Assembly (NCBI GenBank): GCA_910585245.1 | Contig: CAJUCO010000018.1 | Location: 1-44,537, forward strand | Length of the DNA: 44,537 bases | DNA from: an uncultured Oscillibacter sp. | GTDB lineage: Bacteria; Bacillota; Clostridia; Oscillospirales; Oscillospiraceae | Reading direction: 5' to 3' | Shown: positions 7,717 to 15,621 of the stretch, piece by piece | How the letters are laid out: every line of letters starts with the position of its first letter | How positions within the stretch are numbered: position 1 is the first letter of the stretch | The notes under the pieces: model-generated | The model's input: the letters and a program-made list of their open reading frames with translations, nothing else | The model's database searches: none | Told to the model about the DNA's origin: nothing | Made by a program: the position numbers and the translations under genes

Positions 7717-7880
7717 AGAACCTGTATTCACAACCGTTGCACACCGTCTGGGCGGTCTTTTTCCCGCCATACTGCGTCGATTTCCCTTGCAATCCGTCAG
7801 GATTGCTGCGGAAAATCTCCTTGTCTGACGAGAAAAATCCTCGTCCATCCGGCATCCCCCGGTTATGAATACAGGTTCTT
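7717..7880. mobile_element. MITE-like element with 20-bp terminal inverted repeats
   Basis: The ends are imperfect inverted repeats: AGAACCTGTATTCACAACCG at 7717-7736 and its complement at 7861-7880, with 19 of 20 matching. They enclose about 125 bp with two smaller hairpins (GCAATCC/GGATTGC and GACGAG/CTCGTC types) and no transposase. Both outer ends abut TTA, compatible with a 2-3 bp target duplication (TA or TTA), as made by IS630/Tc1-type transposases. The right end supplies the hydrogenase stop codon. It is a non-autonomous element by structure; which transposase moves it is unknown. Confidence 0.7.
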
Positions 7881-9648
7881 ACTTGGAAAGAGACGGGGCG
7901 CTTTCGCCGGACCTTCCGGCCTCTCCGGCGTTCCAGGCGCCATGGTCCGTGTGAAGCAGATGGTGGGACCGCTCTCCCAGGGGCTTTTTGAGATAGGTCC
8001 GGTACAGGGCCTGGACATCCGGGTTTTCGTGGGAGAAGCGGATCTCAGAGCCCGCGTCCAGCTTCCACAGCTGGCTGCCCCGCTGTCCGGCGTACTCCTG
8101 TCCGCCGTGGATGGGCTGGCCGCCGCCTCCGGCACAGCCGCCGGGGCAGGCCATGACTTCCACAAAGTCGTAGTCCACGGTTCCCTCGTCAATGGCCTCC
8201 ATCAGCCGCCGGGTGTTCCCCAGGCCGCTGACCACCGCCACCCGCACGTCTCCCGCGCCGGGGATGGCAAAGGTGGCCTCCTTCCAGGGCTTCTCCCCCC
8301 GGACGGCCTTGAAGGCGTCCGCGTCCGGATTTTGGCCGGTAATGAGGTAGTAGGCGCTGCGCAAAGCCGCGTCCATGACGCCGCCGGTGGCCCCGAAGAT
8401 CACCGCCGCGCCGGTGCCCGTGCCCAGGGGGCTGTCAAACTCCGCCTCCTCCAGGTCCGCCGGGACGATGCAGTCGCTGCGGAACAGCCTGCACATCTCC
8501 CGGGTGGTCAGCACCACGTCCACATCCGGGTCGCCACAGGCGTCCTTCATGGTGGGCAGCTCGCTCTCTGCCTTCTTGGCGGAACAGGGCATGATGGAGG
8601 CCACAAAGATTTTGTGGGGGTCCAGACCCATTTTCTCGGCAAAGTAGCTCTTGGCAACCGCCCCGAACATCTGCTGGGGGGACTTGGCCGTGGAGAGATG
8701 GTCCGTGTAGGCCGGGTATTGGGTCTTCAAAAACCGCACCCAGCCGGGGCAGCAGGAGGTAAACATGGGCCAGCGGTACTTCCCCCGGTGGGTGAAGCGG
8801 TCAATGAACTCGCTGCCCTCCTCCATAATGGTCAGGTCCGCGGCAAAGTTGGTGTCAAAGACATAGTCAAAGCCAATGCTTTTCAGGGCCGCCACCATGC
8901 GGCCGGTGGTGGCCTGTTTTGCCGGGAGGTGGAAGGCCTCCGCCCAGGCCACACGCACCGCCGGGGCCACTTGGATGATTGTGGTGACGGTGGGGTCCGC
9001 CAGAGCCCGGAGAACCTTGGTGGTGTCGTCCCGGACGGTCAGGGCCCCGGTGGGGCAGTGGGTGACGCATTGGCCGCAGAAGACGCAATCCGTGTTCTTC
9101 AAATAGCGGTTGTAGCTCACGTCCACGGTGGTCCGGGAGCCGGTGCCCGCCACGTCCCAAATATTCATCCCCTGAATTTTGTCGCAGACCTGGACGCAAC
9201 GCATACACTTGATGCACTTGCTGGCCTCCCGGACGATGGGAACGCTGAGATCGATTTGTGCCCGCTCCGGCTGAACCGGATAGGGCTGGTAGTGGATGTT
9301 CAGGTCATGGGAGAGCTTTTGGAGCTCACAGTAGCCGCTTCGGACGCAGACGGTGCAGTTGGAGTTGTGCTGGGAGAGAATCAGCCGGAGGTTTGTCTTC
9401 CGGGCGTCCCGCACTCTGGGGGAGTTGGTGTGGATGACCATACCCTCCAGGATTTCCGTGTTGCAGGCGGGGACCAGCCGCTCCGTGCCCTCCACCTCCA
9501 CCATGCACATCCGGCAGGCGGCGATTTCGTTCAAATCCTTCAAGTAGCACAGGTGGGGAATGGGGATGCCCGCCTTTTCCGCGGCATTCAGGATGGTGGT
9601 CCCCTTGGGGGCGCTGAGCTCCCGGCCGTTGATCGTAAAGTTTACCAT
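7879..9648 (-). CDS. [FeFe] hydrogenase catalytic subunit (glutamate-synthase-linked, group A2-like)
   Basis: Interconverts protons and H2 at an H-cluster; 589 aa. Domains in order: an N-terminal [2Fe-2S] ferredoxin-like domain (Cys34, 45, 48, 62), a His-Cys3 [4Fe-4S] motif (HNSNCTVCVRSGYC, about 93-106), two [4Fe-4S] motifs (CIKCMRCVQVC and CVFCGQCVTHC) and the H-cluster domain. The three H-cluster motifs are intact: TSCCPGW, MPCSAKKAE and EVMACPGGCAGGGGQP. The start at 9648 overlaps the upstream partner's stop codon by 7 nt, so translation is coupled. The partner is a GltD-like flavoprotein rather than the NuoE/F trio, which points to the A2 group. Its role is uncertain; H2-NAD(P)H exchange is proposed. 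The stop codon lies at the edge of an inserted MITE, so the last residues may differ from the ancestor. Confidence 0.93.
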   Translation of the reverse strand: MVNFTINGRELSAPKGTTILNAAEKAGIPIPHLCYLKDLNEIAACRMCMVEVEGTERLVPACNTEILEGMVIHTNSPRVRDARKTNLRLILSQHNSNCTVCVRSGYCELQKLSHDLNIHYQPYPVQPERAQIDLSVPIVREASKCIKCMRCVQVCDKIQGMNIWDVAGTGSRTTVDVSYNRYLKNTDCVFCGQCVTHCPTGALTVRDDTTKVLRALADPTVTTIIQVAPAVRVAWAEAFHLPAKQATTGRMVAALKSIGFDYVFDTNFAADLTIMEEGSEFIDRFTHRGKYRWPMFTSCCPGWVRFLKTQYPAYTDHLSTAKSPQQMFGAVAKSYFAEKMGLDPHKIFVASIMPCSAKKAESELPTMKDACGDPDVDVVLTTREMCRLFRSDCIVPADLEEAEFDSPLGTGTGAAVIFGATGGVMDAALRSAYYLITGQNPDADAFKAVRGEKPWKEATFAIPGAGDVRVAVVSGLGNTRRLMEAIDEGTVDYDFVEVMACPGGCAGGGGQPIHGGQEYAGQRGSQLWKLDAGSEIRFSHENPDVQALYRTYLKKPLGERSHHLLHTDHGAWNAGEAGRSGESAPSLSK

Positions 9649-11480
9649 TTCTCCACACGTCCTCCCTTGAAGATTCCATAGCCGAAGTGGTCGCACCGCA
9701 GGCACCGGGAGGACTCCTGTCCGGCCTCCTCAGCCGTCATGCCGCACTCGATGCACTGGAAGTCGCCCTTGCGCTCACAGGCGTCCCGCTCGGTGGCGTT
9801 GACCCGGCCCCGGGGGCGGAGGTCCGTGCAGCGGGGGGTGGGGACCTTGACCTCAGACTCAATCTCGTGGTTAAAGCCCAGATATTCGTCAATGTTGGCG
9901 GCGGCGGCTTTCCCGGCGGCAATGGCCCGGATAACCGTGGCGGGGCCCGTGACGCAGTCGCCTCCGGCGAAGACGCCCACCATGTCGGGAAGCTGGGTGC
10001 TGGAGTCCGCCAGCAACGCTCCGCCCCGCTGAATCTTGATGCCCGTCTGCTCGAGCCCCCGGGTCTCGATGCCCTGGCCTATGGCCACGATGATGGTATT
10101 GGCCGGAATCCGCAGGGGTTCTACATCGGCGGTATCCGGCCGGGGGCGGCCCGCCTTGTCCATTTCCCCGATAATCTGGGGCTGGGTCCAGAGGGCGGCC
10201 ACGTGGCCGTTCTCGTCGGCTTCGATACGCAGAGGCGCTTGCAGGGTCAGCACCTCCGCGCCTTCGGCGATGGCGCCCTCCACCTCTTCGGCTTGGGCGG
10301 TCATGTCCTCCTGGCGGCGGCGGTAGACGCAGGTGACCTTCTCCGCCCCCAGGCGGATGGCGGAGCGGGTCACGTCCATGGCCACGTTGCCCCCGCCGAT
10401 GACCACTACGTTTTGCCCCGCGAAGTCCGGCATTTCGTTGTCTCCAATGTGGCGCAGCAGCTCCACGGCGGAGACAACCCCCAGGCTGTCCTCTCCCTCA
10501 ATGCCCGTCTTTTTGTCCGTGTGGGCCCCGATAGAGAGATACAGGCAGTCGTACTCCTGTTTCAACTCGTCAAAGGACACGTCCGTCCCCACGTTGACCC
10601 CGGTATGTACCTCAATGCCCAGGGACAAAATGGAGGTGATCTCCGCGTCCAGCTTCTCCCGTGGGAAGCGGTAGCTGGGGATACCGTAGCGCATCATGCC
10701 GCCCAGCTGCTTTTGCCGTTCGTAGACCGTGACCTTGTGGCCCATGAGGGCCAGATAGTAGGCCGCCGACAATCCGCCGGGTCCGCCGCCGATGATGGCG
10801 ACGGATTTGCCCGTGGATTTGGCGGGCGTGGGCTGGGGGACGTCCCCGGCCTGGTCCACGGCGTAGCGCTTGAGGCCCCGGATGTTCAGGGCGTCGTCCA
10901 CCATGTTCCTCCGGCAGCGGGCCTCGCAGGGGTGCTCGCAGATATAGGCGCAGGCGGTGGGGAAGGGGTTGTCCTTGCGGATAAGACGCACCGCGTCCTC
11001 GCAGCGGTCCTCGCTGATCAGGGCGATGTAGCCGGGAATATCCACCCCGGCGGGGCACAGGGCCACGCAGGGCACGGGGTTTTTCAAGGACCCCAGGCAG
11101 CGGTGGTGCAAAATGTGCTCTTCGTAGTCGTCCCGGAAGCCCTTTAGGCCCATGAGGACCAGCTGGGCGGCGTCGGTGCCGATGGCGCAGTCCGCCGTGT
11201 CCACAATGACCTGGGCGGTCTTCTCAATCCGCCGGAGGATGCTCAAATCCGGCTCTCCGTCCAACACCTCCCGGATCATGTTGGAAAGCTGAGTCAATCC
11301 AATGCGGCAGGGCACGCACTTGCCACAGGTTTGGGCCCGGCACAGGTCCAGAAAATTCAGGGCCATGTCCACGGGGCACAATCCCGGCGGGCTGGCGGCG
11401 ATCCGGCGCTCCATGTTCCGGTAGAGCTGTTCCACCACCGCTTGGGCTTCGCCGGGGGTTTTCACTTCCAGTCTGCTCAT
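9642..11480 (-). CDS. NuoF-tail / GltD-like FAD-NAD(P) oxidoreductase, hydrogenase partner
   Basis: A composite electron-transfer flavoprotein of 612 aa. Residues 1-130 resemble the C-terminal [4Fe-4S] domain of NuoF (CGKCVPCRIG at 53-61, further Cys in the VDTADCAIG region) but lack the NuoF FMN/NADH domain. The remainder is like the small subunit of glutamate synthase (GltD/NfnB): a Cys cluster (CEHPCEARC), an FAD-binding GGGPGGLSAAYYLALMG and an NAD(P)-binding GGGNVAMD. A short Cys-rich tail (CIEC, CLRC) may hold another cluster. Such proteins pass electrons between NAD(P)H and Fe-S partners, here most likely the overlapping hydrogenase. No large glutamate synthase subunit is nearby. The start at 11480 has GGAGAG about 10 nt upstream. 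Confidence 0.9.
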   Translation of the reverse strand: MSRLEVKTPGEAQAVVEQLYRNMERRIAASPPGLCPVDMALNFLDLCRAQTCGKCVPCRIGLTQLSNMIREVLDGEPDLSILRRIEKTAQVIVDTADCAIGTDAAQLVLMGLKGFRDDYEEHILHHRCLGSLKNPVPCVALCPAGVDIPGYIALISEDRCEDAVRLIRKDNPFPTACAYICEHPCEARCRRNMVDDALNIRGLKRYAVDQAGDVPQPTPAKSTGKSVAIIGGGPGGLSAAYYLALMGHKVTVYERQKQLGGMMRYGIPSYRFPREKLDAEITSILSLGIEVHTGVNVGTDVSFDELKQEYDCLYLSIGAHTDKKTGIEGEDSLGVVSAVELLRHIGDNEMPDFAGQNVVVIGGGNVAMDVTRSAIRLGAEKVTCVYRRRQEDMTAQAEEVEGAIAEGAEVLTLQAPLRIEADENGHVAALWTQPQIIGEMDKAGRPRPDTADVEPLRIPANTIIVAIGQGIETRGLEQTGIKIQRGGALLADSSTQLPDMVGVFAGGDCVTGPATVIRAIAAGKAAAANIDEYLGFNHEIESEVKVPTPRCTDLRPRGRVNATERDACERKGDFQCIECGMTAEEAGQESSRCLRCDHFGYGIFKGGRVEKW

Positions 11481-11524
11481 GATTCCACTTCTCTCCTAAA
11501 AGTTTTTTTGGCGTCCTGAATAAT

Positions 11525-11553
11525 ACTATGGAGCTCCAAGGGGAAAATGTCAA
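11525..11553 (-). promoter_or_regulatory. Promoter of the hydrogenase operon
   Basis: Minus-strand TTGACA (perfect -35) with CATAGT 17 bp on, about 45 bp upstream of the first gene. No repressor site is obvious. Confidence 0.55.
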
Positions 11554-11649
11554 GAAAAGTTATAAAATAGACAATCTTTTTTTGGAAGCGCGGACTTTTA
11601 TTGTGAAATATTTCTCAAGAGCCTTTTGGAGTTCTTGACGCGGCGGAGG

Positions 11650-11760
11650 GGAAAAGAGCGACGGGAGAAACCCCTGAGAGTTTCTCTCGTTTTCAATCCT
11701 CCGTTTTTCGGAACTTTTAAAGGTTCGAAAAACTTGTCCGGCCTGGACTGCCGACTGACG
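11650..11760 (+). repeat. Three-hairpin repeat, copy A (degenerate)
   Basis: This copy shows the conserved lead-in GAAAAGAGCGACGGGAG, hairpin 1 (11662-11671 with 11680-11689), the invariant linker GTTTTCAATC, and hairpin 2 (GTTTTTCG arm near 11703 with its partner ending near 11733, one bulged base). Hairpin 3 is short and altered. No matching terminator pair flanks it. It lies just past the stop codon of the minus-strand Xre gene, between that gene and the hydrogenase promoter. Copies B, C and D are at 19.05, 26.78 and 44.43 kb. Confidence 0.75.
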
Positions 11761-11766
11761 GGAGAG

Positions 11767-12222
11767 TCAGGAGCCCTTCCGGGCTTTCCAGACTTTGGCC
11801 AGGATGTCTTTCAGGACCAGAAAGGCGTCCAGCTCGTTGTAGCCGTAGGTCTTTTTCAGCTCCTCCAGCAGCCGTTCCAGCTCCGATGCGTAGGGGGCCG
11901 CGTCCACTTCGGACTGGTAGTGGGCCAGAATGGGATACTGTTTGCTCCACACCTTGGTCCAGTCGATTTTGTCTGAGACCTCCTCCCGGGTGCGCTGGAT
12001 GACCTCTTGAATTTCCTGGACCTCCAGGTCGAACGCAATCAGTTCGTCCAGCGTCAGGCCGTAGAGCACTGCCAGATGTTTGGACTGGCGGATGTCCGGC
12101 AGGGTCTCGTCTGTCTCCCATTTGGAGATGGTCTGGCGGCTCACTCCCAGCTTTTCCGCCACGGCTTCCTGGGACAGGCCCTTCTTTTTTCGGGCGTTAA
12201 ATAAATTGTTTCCCAAGCTCAT
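11767..12222 (-). CDS. Xre-family helix-turn-helix transcriptional regulator
   Basis: A 151-aa protein with an N-terminal HTH_3 domain (about residues 5-60) containing LSQEAVAEKLGVSRQTISKW, the classic Cro/CI helix-turn-helix. The C-terminal half is charged and helical, without a domain I recognise; it could mediate dimerisation or sense a ligand. The start at 12222 has GGAGG 7 nt upstream, and -10-like TATAAT (12253-12258) lies about 30 bp upstream. Its targets are unknown. It could control the hydrogenase operon that follows on the same strand, but those genes have their own promoter. Confidence 0.88.
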   Translation of the reverse strand: MSLGNNLFNARKKKGLSQEAVAEKLGVSRQTISKWETDETLPDIRQSKHLAVLYGLTLDELIAFDLEVQEIQEVIQRTREEVSDKIDWTKVWSKQYPILAHYQSEVDAAPYASELERLLEELKKTYGYNELDAFLVLKDILAKVWKARKGS

Positions 12223-12390
12223 ATGGAGTCCTCCTTTGTTGGATTTGATCTTATTATAAGAGAATTTCCTGGAAAGCGCCAGATACGTTTCCTTGCAAGT
12301 TTGCCCGGATGTTTGACAAAGCCGGCCCCTCATCTTTCAGGTCCGCCGCTCCCAAATATAATGTGTGGCCCGCTCCGTCAAAACGCGGTC

Positions 12391-12419
12391 TTGCGTTGGG
12401 AGGGATCTTGGGATATACT
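12391..12419 (+). promoter_or_regulatory. Promoter of the Cof-type phosphatase gene
   Basis: TTGCGT and TATACT separated by 17 bp, about 50 bp upstream of the start codon. Confidence 0.5.
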
Positions 12420-12469
12420 AAAACCTGTTTGAACCCCGGCGAAAGACCTCTATGGAAAGGAGCGTCATC

Positions 12470-13240
12470 ATGATCCGCCTCATTGCCAGCGACATCGACG
12501 GGACTTTGCTTCAGAACGGAGCAACGGAGATCCCTCCGGAAATATTTGCCCACATCCGCCGCCTGGGGGGAAAGGGCATTCTCTTTTGCCCCGCCAGCGG
12601 GCGGCAGTACACCAGCCTCCGGCGGCTCTTCGCCCCGGTGGCGGACAAGGTGCCCTTTCTCTGCGAGAACGGCGCAGTGGTCTATGGCGCCGGAAGTCCC
12701 GGGCCCATCCTCAGCAAGACCGCTATGGACCGCCGCCTCTCCGAGGAGCTGTGCCGGGAGATTCTGGCCCTTCCGGGAGTGGAGGTTTTGATCTCCGGGG
12801 CAGACACCAGCTACCTCTGCCCCAAGACCCCGGATCTGGAGGAGAAGATCCGCTGGTTTCTGGGAAACCGCACCGCTGTCCTCCCCGGGCCGGAGGAGGT
12901 GCCGGAGGACATTGTCAAGATCTCCGCGTACTGTCCCAGGGACATGGAGGCGGTGAAAGCAGCCCTCTTCCCCAAGTGGGAGGTCCATTTTCGCTGCGCC
13001 GTGGCGGGAGCGGTCTGGCTGGACTTCACCTTGGCGGACAAGGGGGTGGGGCTCCGGAGGCTTTGCAAGGCCTTGAGCCTGGATTTGAAGGAGGTCATGG
13101 CCTTTGGGGACAACTACAACGATGTGTCTATGCTGGAACAGGTGGGCCGCCCCTATTTGATGGAAAATGCCGCTTCGGAACTCCGGGCCCGCTTCTCCAC
13201 CCGCTGCCGGACTGTGGCGGAGGTGCTGGAGACTCTGTAG
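12470..13240 (+). CDS. Cof-type HAD phosphatase
   Basis: A haloacid-dehalogenase hydrolase of the Cof/type IIB group (256 aa). These are soluble enzymes that dephosphorylate sugar phosphates, flavin or pyridoxal phosphates; the substrate cannot be read from sequence. Motif I is DIDGTLL (nucleophile Asp and general acid Asp), motif II is the CPASGR region, and motifs III/IV are the Lys in LADKGVGL and GDNYNDVSML. The start at 12470 has AAAGGAG about 7 nt upstream; an in-frame ATG six codons earlier (12452) lies before that site. It appears to be a single-gene transcript. Confidence 0.88.
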   Translation: MIRLIASDIDGTLLQNGATEIPPEIFAHIRRLGGKGILFCPASGRQYTSLRRLFAPVADKVPFLCENGAVVYGAGSPGPILSKTAMDRRLSEELCREILALPGVEVLISGADTSYLCPKTPDLEEKIRWFLGNRTAVLPGPEEVPEDIVKISAYCPRDMEAVKAALFPKWEVHFRCAVAGAVWLDFTLADKGVGLRRLCKALSLDLKEVMAFGDNYNDVSMLEQVGRPYLMENAASELRARFSTRCRTVAEVLETL

Positions 13241-13309
13241 CGGCGGTGCGCCTCGCCCAAAATTTGAACGGTTCCTTAATTTTTGTCATTTTTGTTACTT
13301 TTTTGCTCT

Positions 13310-13345
13310 GCCCGCCTTTACAAGGCGGGCAAAATTCTTTATAAT
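13310..13345 (+). promoter_or_regulatory. Promoter of the OppA-like gene within an inverted repeat
   Basis: TTTACA (13317-13322) and TATAAT (13340-13345) are 17 bp apart, close to consensus. A perfect 7-bp inverted repeat (GCCCGCC 13310-13316, GGCGGGC 13324-13330) brackets the -35 box and could be an operator, or a terminator remnant of the upstream gene. A second small hairpin (AAGACGG/CCGTCTT, 13396-13402 with 13410-13416) sits directly before the ribosome site. Confidence 0.6.
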
Positions 13346-13426
13346 AAATATCTGCCAAATCCGCCCAAGGACGGAACGGCCTGTACTACGAAGATAAGAC
13401 GGCTCCAGACCGTCTTTGGAGGGTTT

Positions 13427-15091
13427 ATGAAACAGTTCATCAAGCGTCTCACGGCTCTTTTGCTGCCGGCGGCGCTGTGCGCCGCGTTGCTGGCGGGGTG
13501 CGCCAAGGATGGGGAGGGGATGTCCCTTTCCGTTTGCGCGGGCTCCGCGCCGGATTCCCTGGACCCCATTTACGCCGAGGACGTGGGCGGGCAGACCATT
13601 CTGGCGCATCTCTATGAGAACCTCATGCGGGTGACAGCGGACAGCACGGGGAAGACCAGCGTCCTGCCCGGTATGGCGAAAAGCGTGGACCAGGAGGAAG
13701 AGACCAAGGATGGCGCGATCACCGTCACGTATACCTTCCGCCTCCGCAGCGCCCGCTGGTCCGACGGCCAGAGCGTCACCGCCGGGGACTTTGTCTATGC
13801 GTGGCAGCGGCTGGCGAATCCGGCTACCGGCTCCCGGTACGCGGACCTTCTCTCTGTGGTCAAGGGCTATCAGGAGGCCAGGGCCACCAAGGACATGAGC
13901 CTGCTACAGGTGACGGCGAAAAACGATAACACGCTGGTGGTGGTATTGGACGGGCACTACGACTGGTTTTTAAAGGAGGTTTGCACCTCCCCGGCCACCA
14001 TGCCCCTGCGCCAGGATGTGGTGCAGAAGTTGAAAGCCGCCTCCGGCGACAAGTCCTGGTGGGAGGGAGACCCTGCGCAATTGGTGACCAACGGCCCTTA
14101 CACCGTGACTGGTCAGGAGGAGGGCCGCCTTCTTCGATTGGAGTCCAACAGCCGCTATTACGCGGCCCAGCCCGGTCCCCAGAGCATCACCTTTCACTTT
14201 GCGGGCTCGGCGGAGGAGGCCTGGTCCCTGTATGAAAGCAAGACGGTGGATGCGGTGTGGCCCCTGCCGGATGTGCGGCTAAACGAGCTGGCGGCGGACC
14301 CGGAGTGGTCGCCGTTGCCGGAGCTGGCCACTTACGCCGCCCTGTTCAATTGCACGTCGGAACTGTTCAGCGATCCCGCTCTCCGGGAGGCCCTGAGTCT
14401 GGCCATAGACCGAAACGCCCTGGCCCAGGTGGCGGGGGCGGCGGCTCTGCCGGCGGCGGGCATGGTGCCCCCCGGAGTGCCGGAAAACGAGGAGGGGGAT
14501 TTCCGGGCCCTCAGCGCTGTTTTGCTGGACAACGCCCCGGAGAGCTATGAGGAGCGTTGCCGGCAGGCTAGAGCGCTTTTGGAAGAGGCGGGGTACAACA
14601 GCGGCGCGGACCTGGGGGAGCTGGAGTTCCTCTATTTGGAAAACGGCGTGAACAGCGCTGTGGCTCAGGCCCTTTGCCAGCAGTGGCAGGAGGCGCTGGG
14701 AGTCCGCGTGGTTCCCAAGGGCCTGACGGAGCGGGGACTCATGTCCGCCTTGCGGGCGGGGGAGTACGACTTGGCGGGTCGGATTCTCACCGCCTCCGCC
14801 AACGACGCGGAGTGCTTCTTGATGTCCTGGACCAGCGGAAACCGGGAGAACCTGGTGAACTATGAGAGCAGCGCCTATGACACGCTGATGAAAATTATTG
14901 CCAGCGCCGCCGACGGCACCGCCCGGATGGGCTGCCTCCACGACGCGGAGGCCCTGCTGCTGATGAACCACGCCATGGCCCCGCTCTATACCAGGGGCAC
15001 CGCCTGGGAGCTGCGGGAGACCCTCGCCGGAGCGTTCCGGGACCCCAGGGGTTGGTTTAGCTTTTCCAATGTAGTAACAAGGCAGGCGTAA
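13427..15091 (+). CDS. OppA-like ABC transporter substrate-binding lipoprotein
   Basis: A 554-aa extracytoplasmic solute-binding protein of family 5 (oligopeptide, dipeptide, nickel). The N terminus is a lipoprotein signal peptide with lipobox LLAGC and the acylated Cys at residue 25, so it is anchored outside the membrane. The motif SARWSDGQSVTAGDFVYAWQ is typical of OppA/MppA proteins. The start at 13427 has GGAGGG 6 nt upstream. No permease or ATPase genes lie beside it, so it either works with a transporter encoded elsewhere or senses peptides. The 128-aa hypothetical gene follows after 16 bp and is probably co-transcribed. Confidence 0.92.
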   Translation: MKQFIKRLTALLLPAALCAALLAGCAKDGEGMSLSVCAGSAPDSLDPIYAEDVGGQTILAHLYENLMRVTADSTGKTSVLPGMAKSVDQEEETKDGAITVTYTFRLRSARWSDGQSVTAGDFVYAWQRLANPATGSRYADLLSVVKGYQEARATKDMSLLQVTAKNDNTLVVVLDGHYDWFLKEVCTSPATMPLRQDVVQKLKAASGDKSWWEGDPAQLVTNGPYTVTGQEEGRLLRLESNSRYYAAQPGPQSITFHFAGSAEEAWSLYESKTVDAVWPLPDVRLNELAADPEWSPLPELATYAALFNCTSELFSDPALREALSLAIDRNALAQVAGAAALPAAGMVPPGVPENEEGDFRALSAVLLDNAPESYEERCRQARALLEEAGYNSGADLGELEFLYLENGVNSAVAQALCQQWQEALGVRVVPKGLTERGLMSALRAGEYDLAGRILTASANDAECFLMSWTSGNRENLVNYESSAYDTLMKIIASAADGTARMGCLHDAEALLLMNHAMAPLYTRGTAWELRETLAGAFRDPRGWFSFSNVVTRQA

Positions 15092-15107
15092 AGGAGAGGG
15101 GCGGAAA

Positions 15108-15494
15108 ATGGCCCAGGCTTACCCATATTGGTACCAGGGAAGATGGACGGACCGGCAGGAGAAATGCCGGTCCTCCATGCGTCTGGACAAGGCCCGCATC
15201 TGGCTGGATTTCAACGAGCTTTGGGGGGTGGACCCGGAGGACGGCGCCCCTGTATACCTCTTTTCCCAGGGGGATGTGGTGAACGACTCCACCGGGGCGG
15301 ATGTGGAGCTGTACGAGGGGATGGAGGTGTCCGTGTTTGACGAAGACTTCGATGGGGAGAACCGGCCGGACCCTCTCCTGGCGGAGGGCGTCGTCCTCCC
15401 ATGCGCCCTGGAGCGCTATCCGGCGGTAAAGTGGCTGCTGCGCTTGAAAAAGCACGGGGATGAATACGTGTATTGCTTGTCCGATTTGGAGTGA
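15108..15494 (+). CDS. Hypothetical protein (128 aa)
   Basis: A small soluble acidic protein without a family I recognise. It begins with an aromatic segment (AYPYWYQGRWTDRQ) and has a central acidic part rich in Asp and Glu. No signal peptide or membrane helix is visible. The start has AAAGGAGAGG upstream and lies 16 bp after the OppA-like gene, so it is probably in that operon. The reading frame is well used (GC-rich third positions), so I believe it is a real gene. Confidence 0.7.
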   Translation: MAQAYPYWYQGRWTDRQEKCRSSMRLDKARIWLDFNELWGVDPEDGAPVYLFSQGDVVNDSTGADVELYEGMEVSVFDEDFDGENRPDPLLAEGVVLPCALERYPAVKWLLRLKKHGDEYVYCLSDLE

Positions 15495-15621
15495 AGCCCC
15501 GGCGGTTTGTGCAAATGGCGCAGCATCCCCGGCGAAAAGGGGGAAGCTGTGCCGGTTTCCCCTCTGGACATTTTGGCGGAGCTGTGCTATGATGGAGAAA
15601 ATTACAAGGGAGGGACCATTC

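Noticed and set aside
7705..9681. A 658-codon plus-strand open frame across the hydrogenase gene
   Set aside because: It is antisense to a clearly conserved hydrogenase. Long antisense frames are common here because high GC removes stop codons. Its product is low-complexity, rich in Gly, Val and His.
13310..13330. Terminator of the Cof-type phosphatase gene
   Set aside because: The hairpin is followed by AAAATTC rather than a T run and overlaps a near-consensus promoter, so I list it as promoter-associated; a weak terminator role is still possible.
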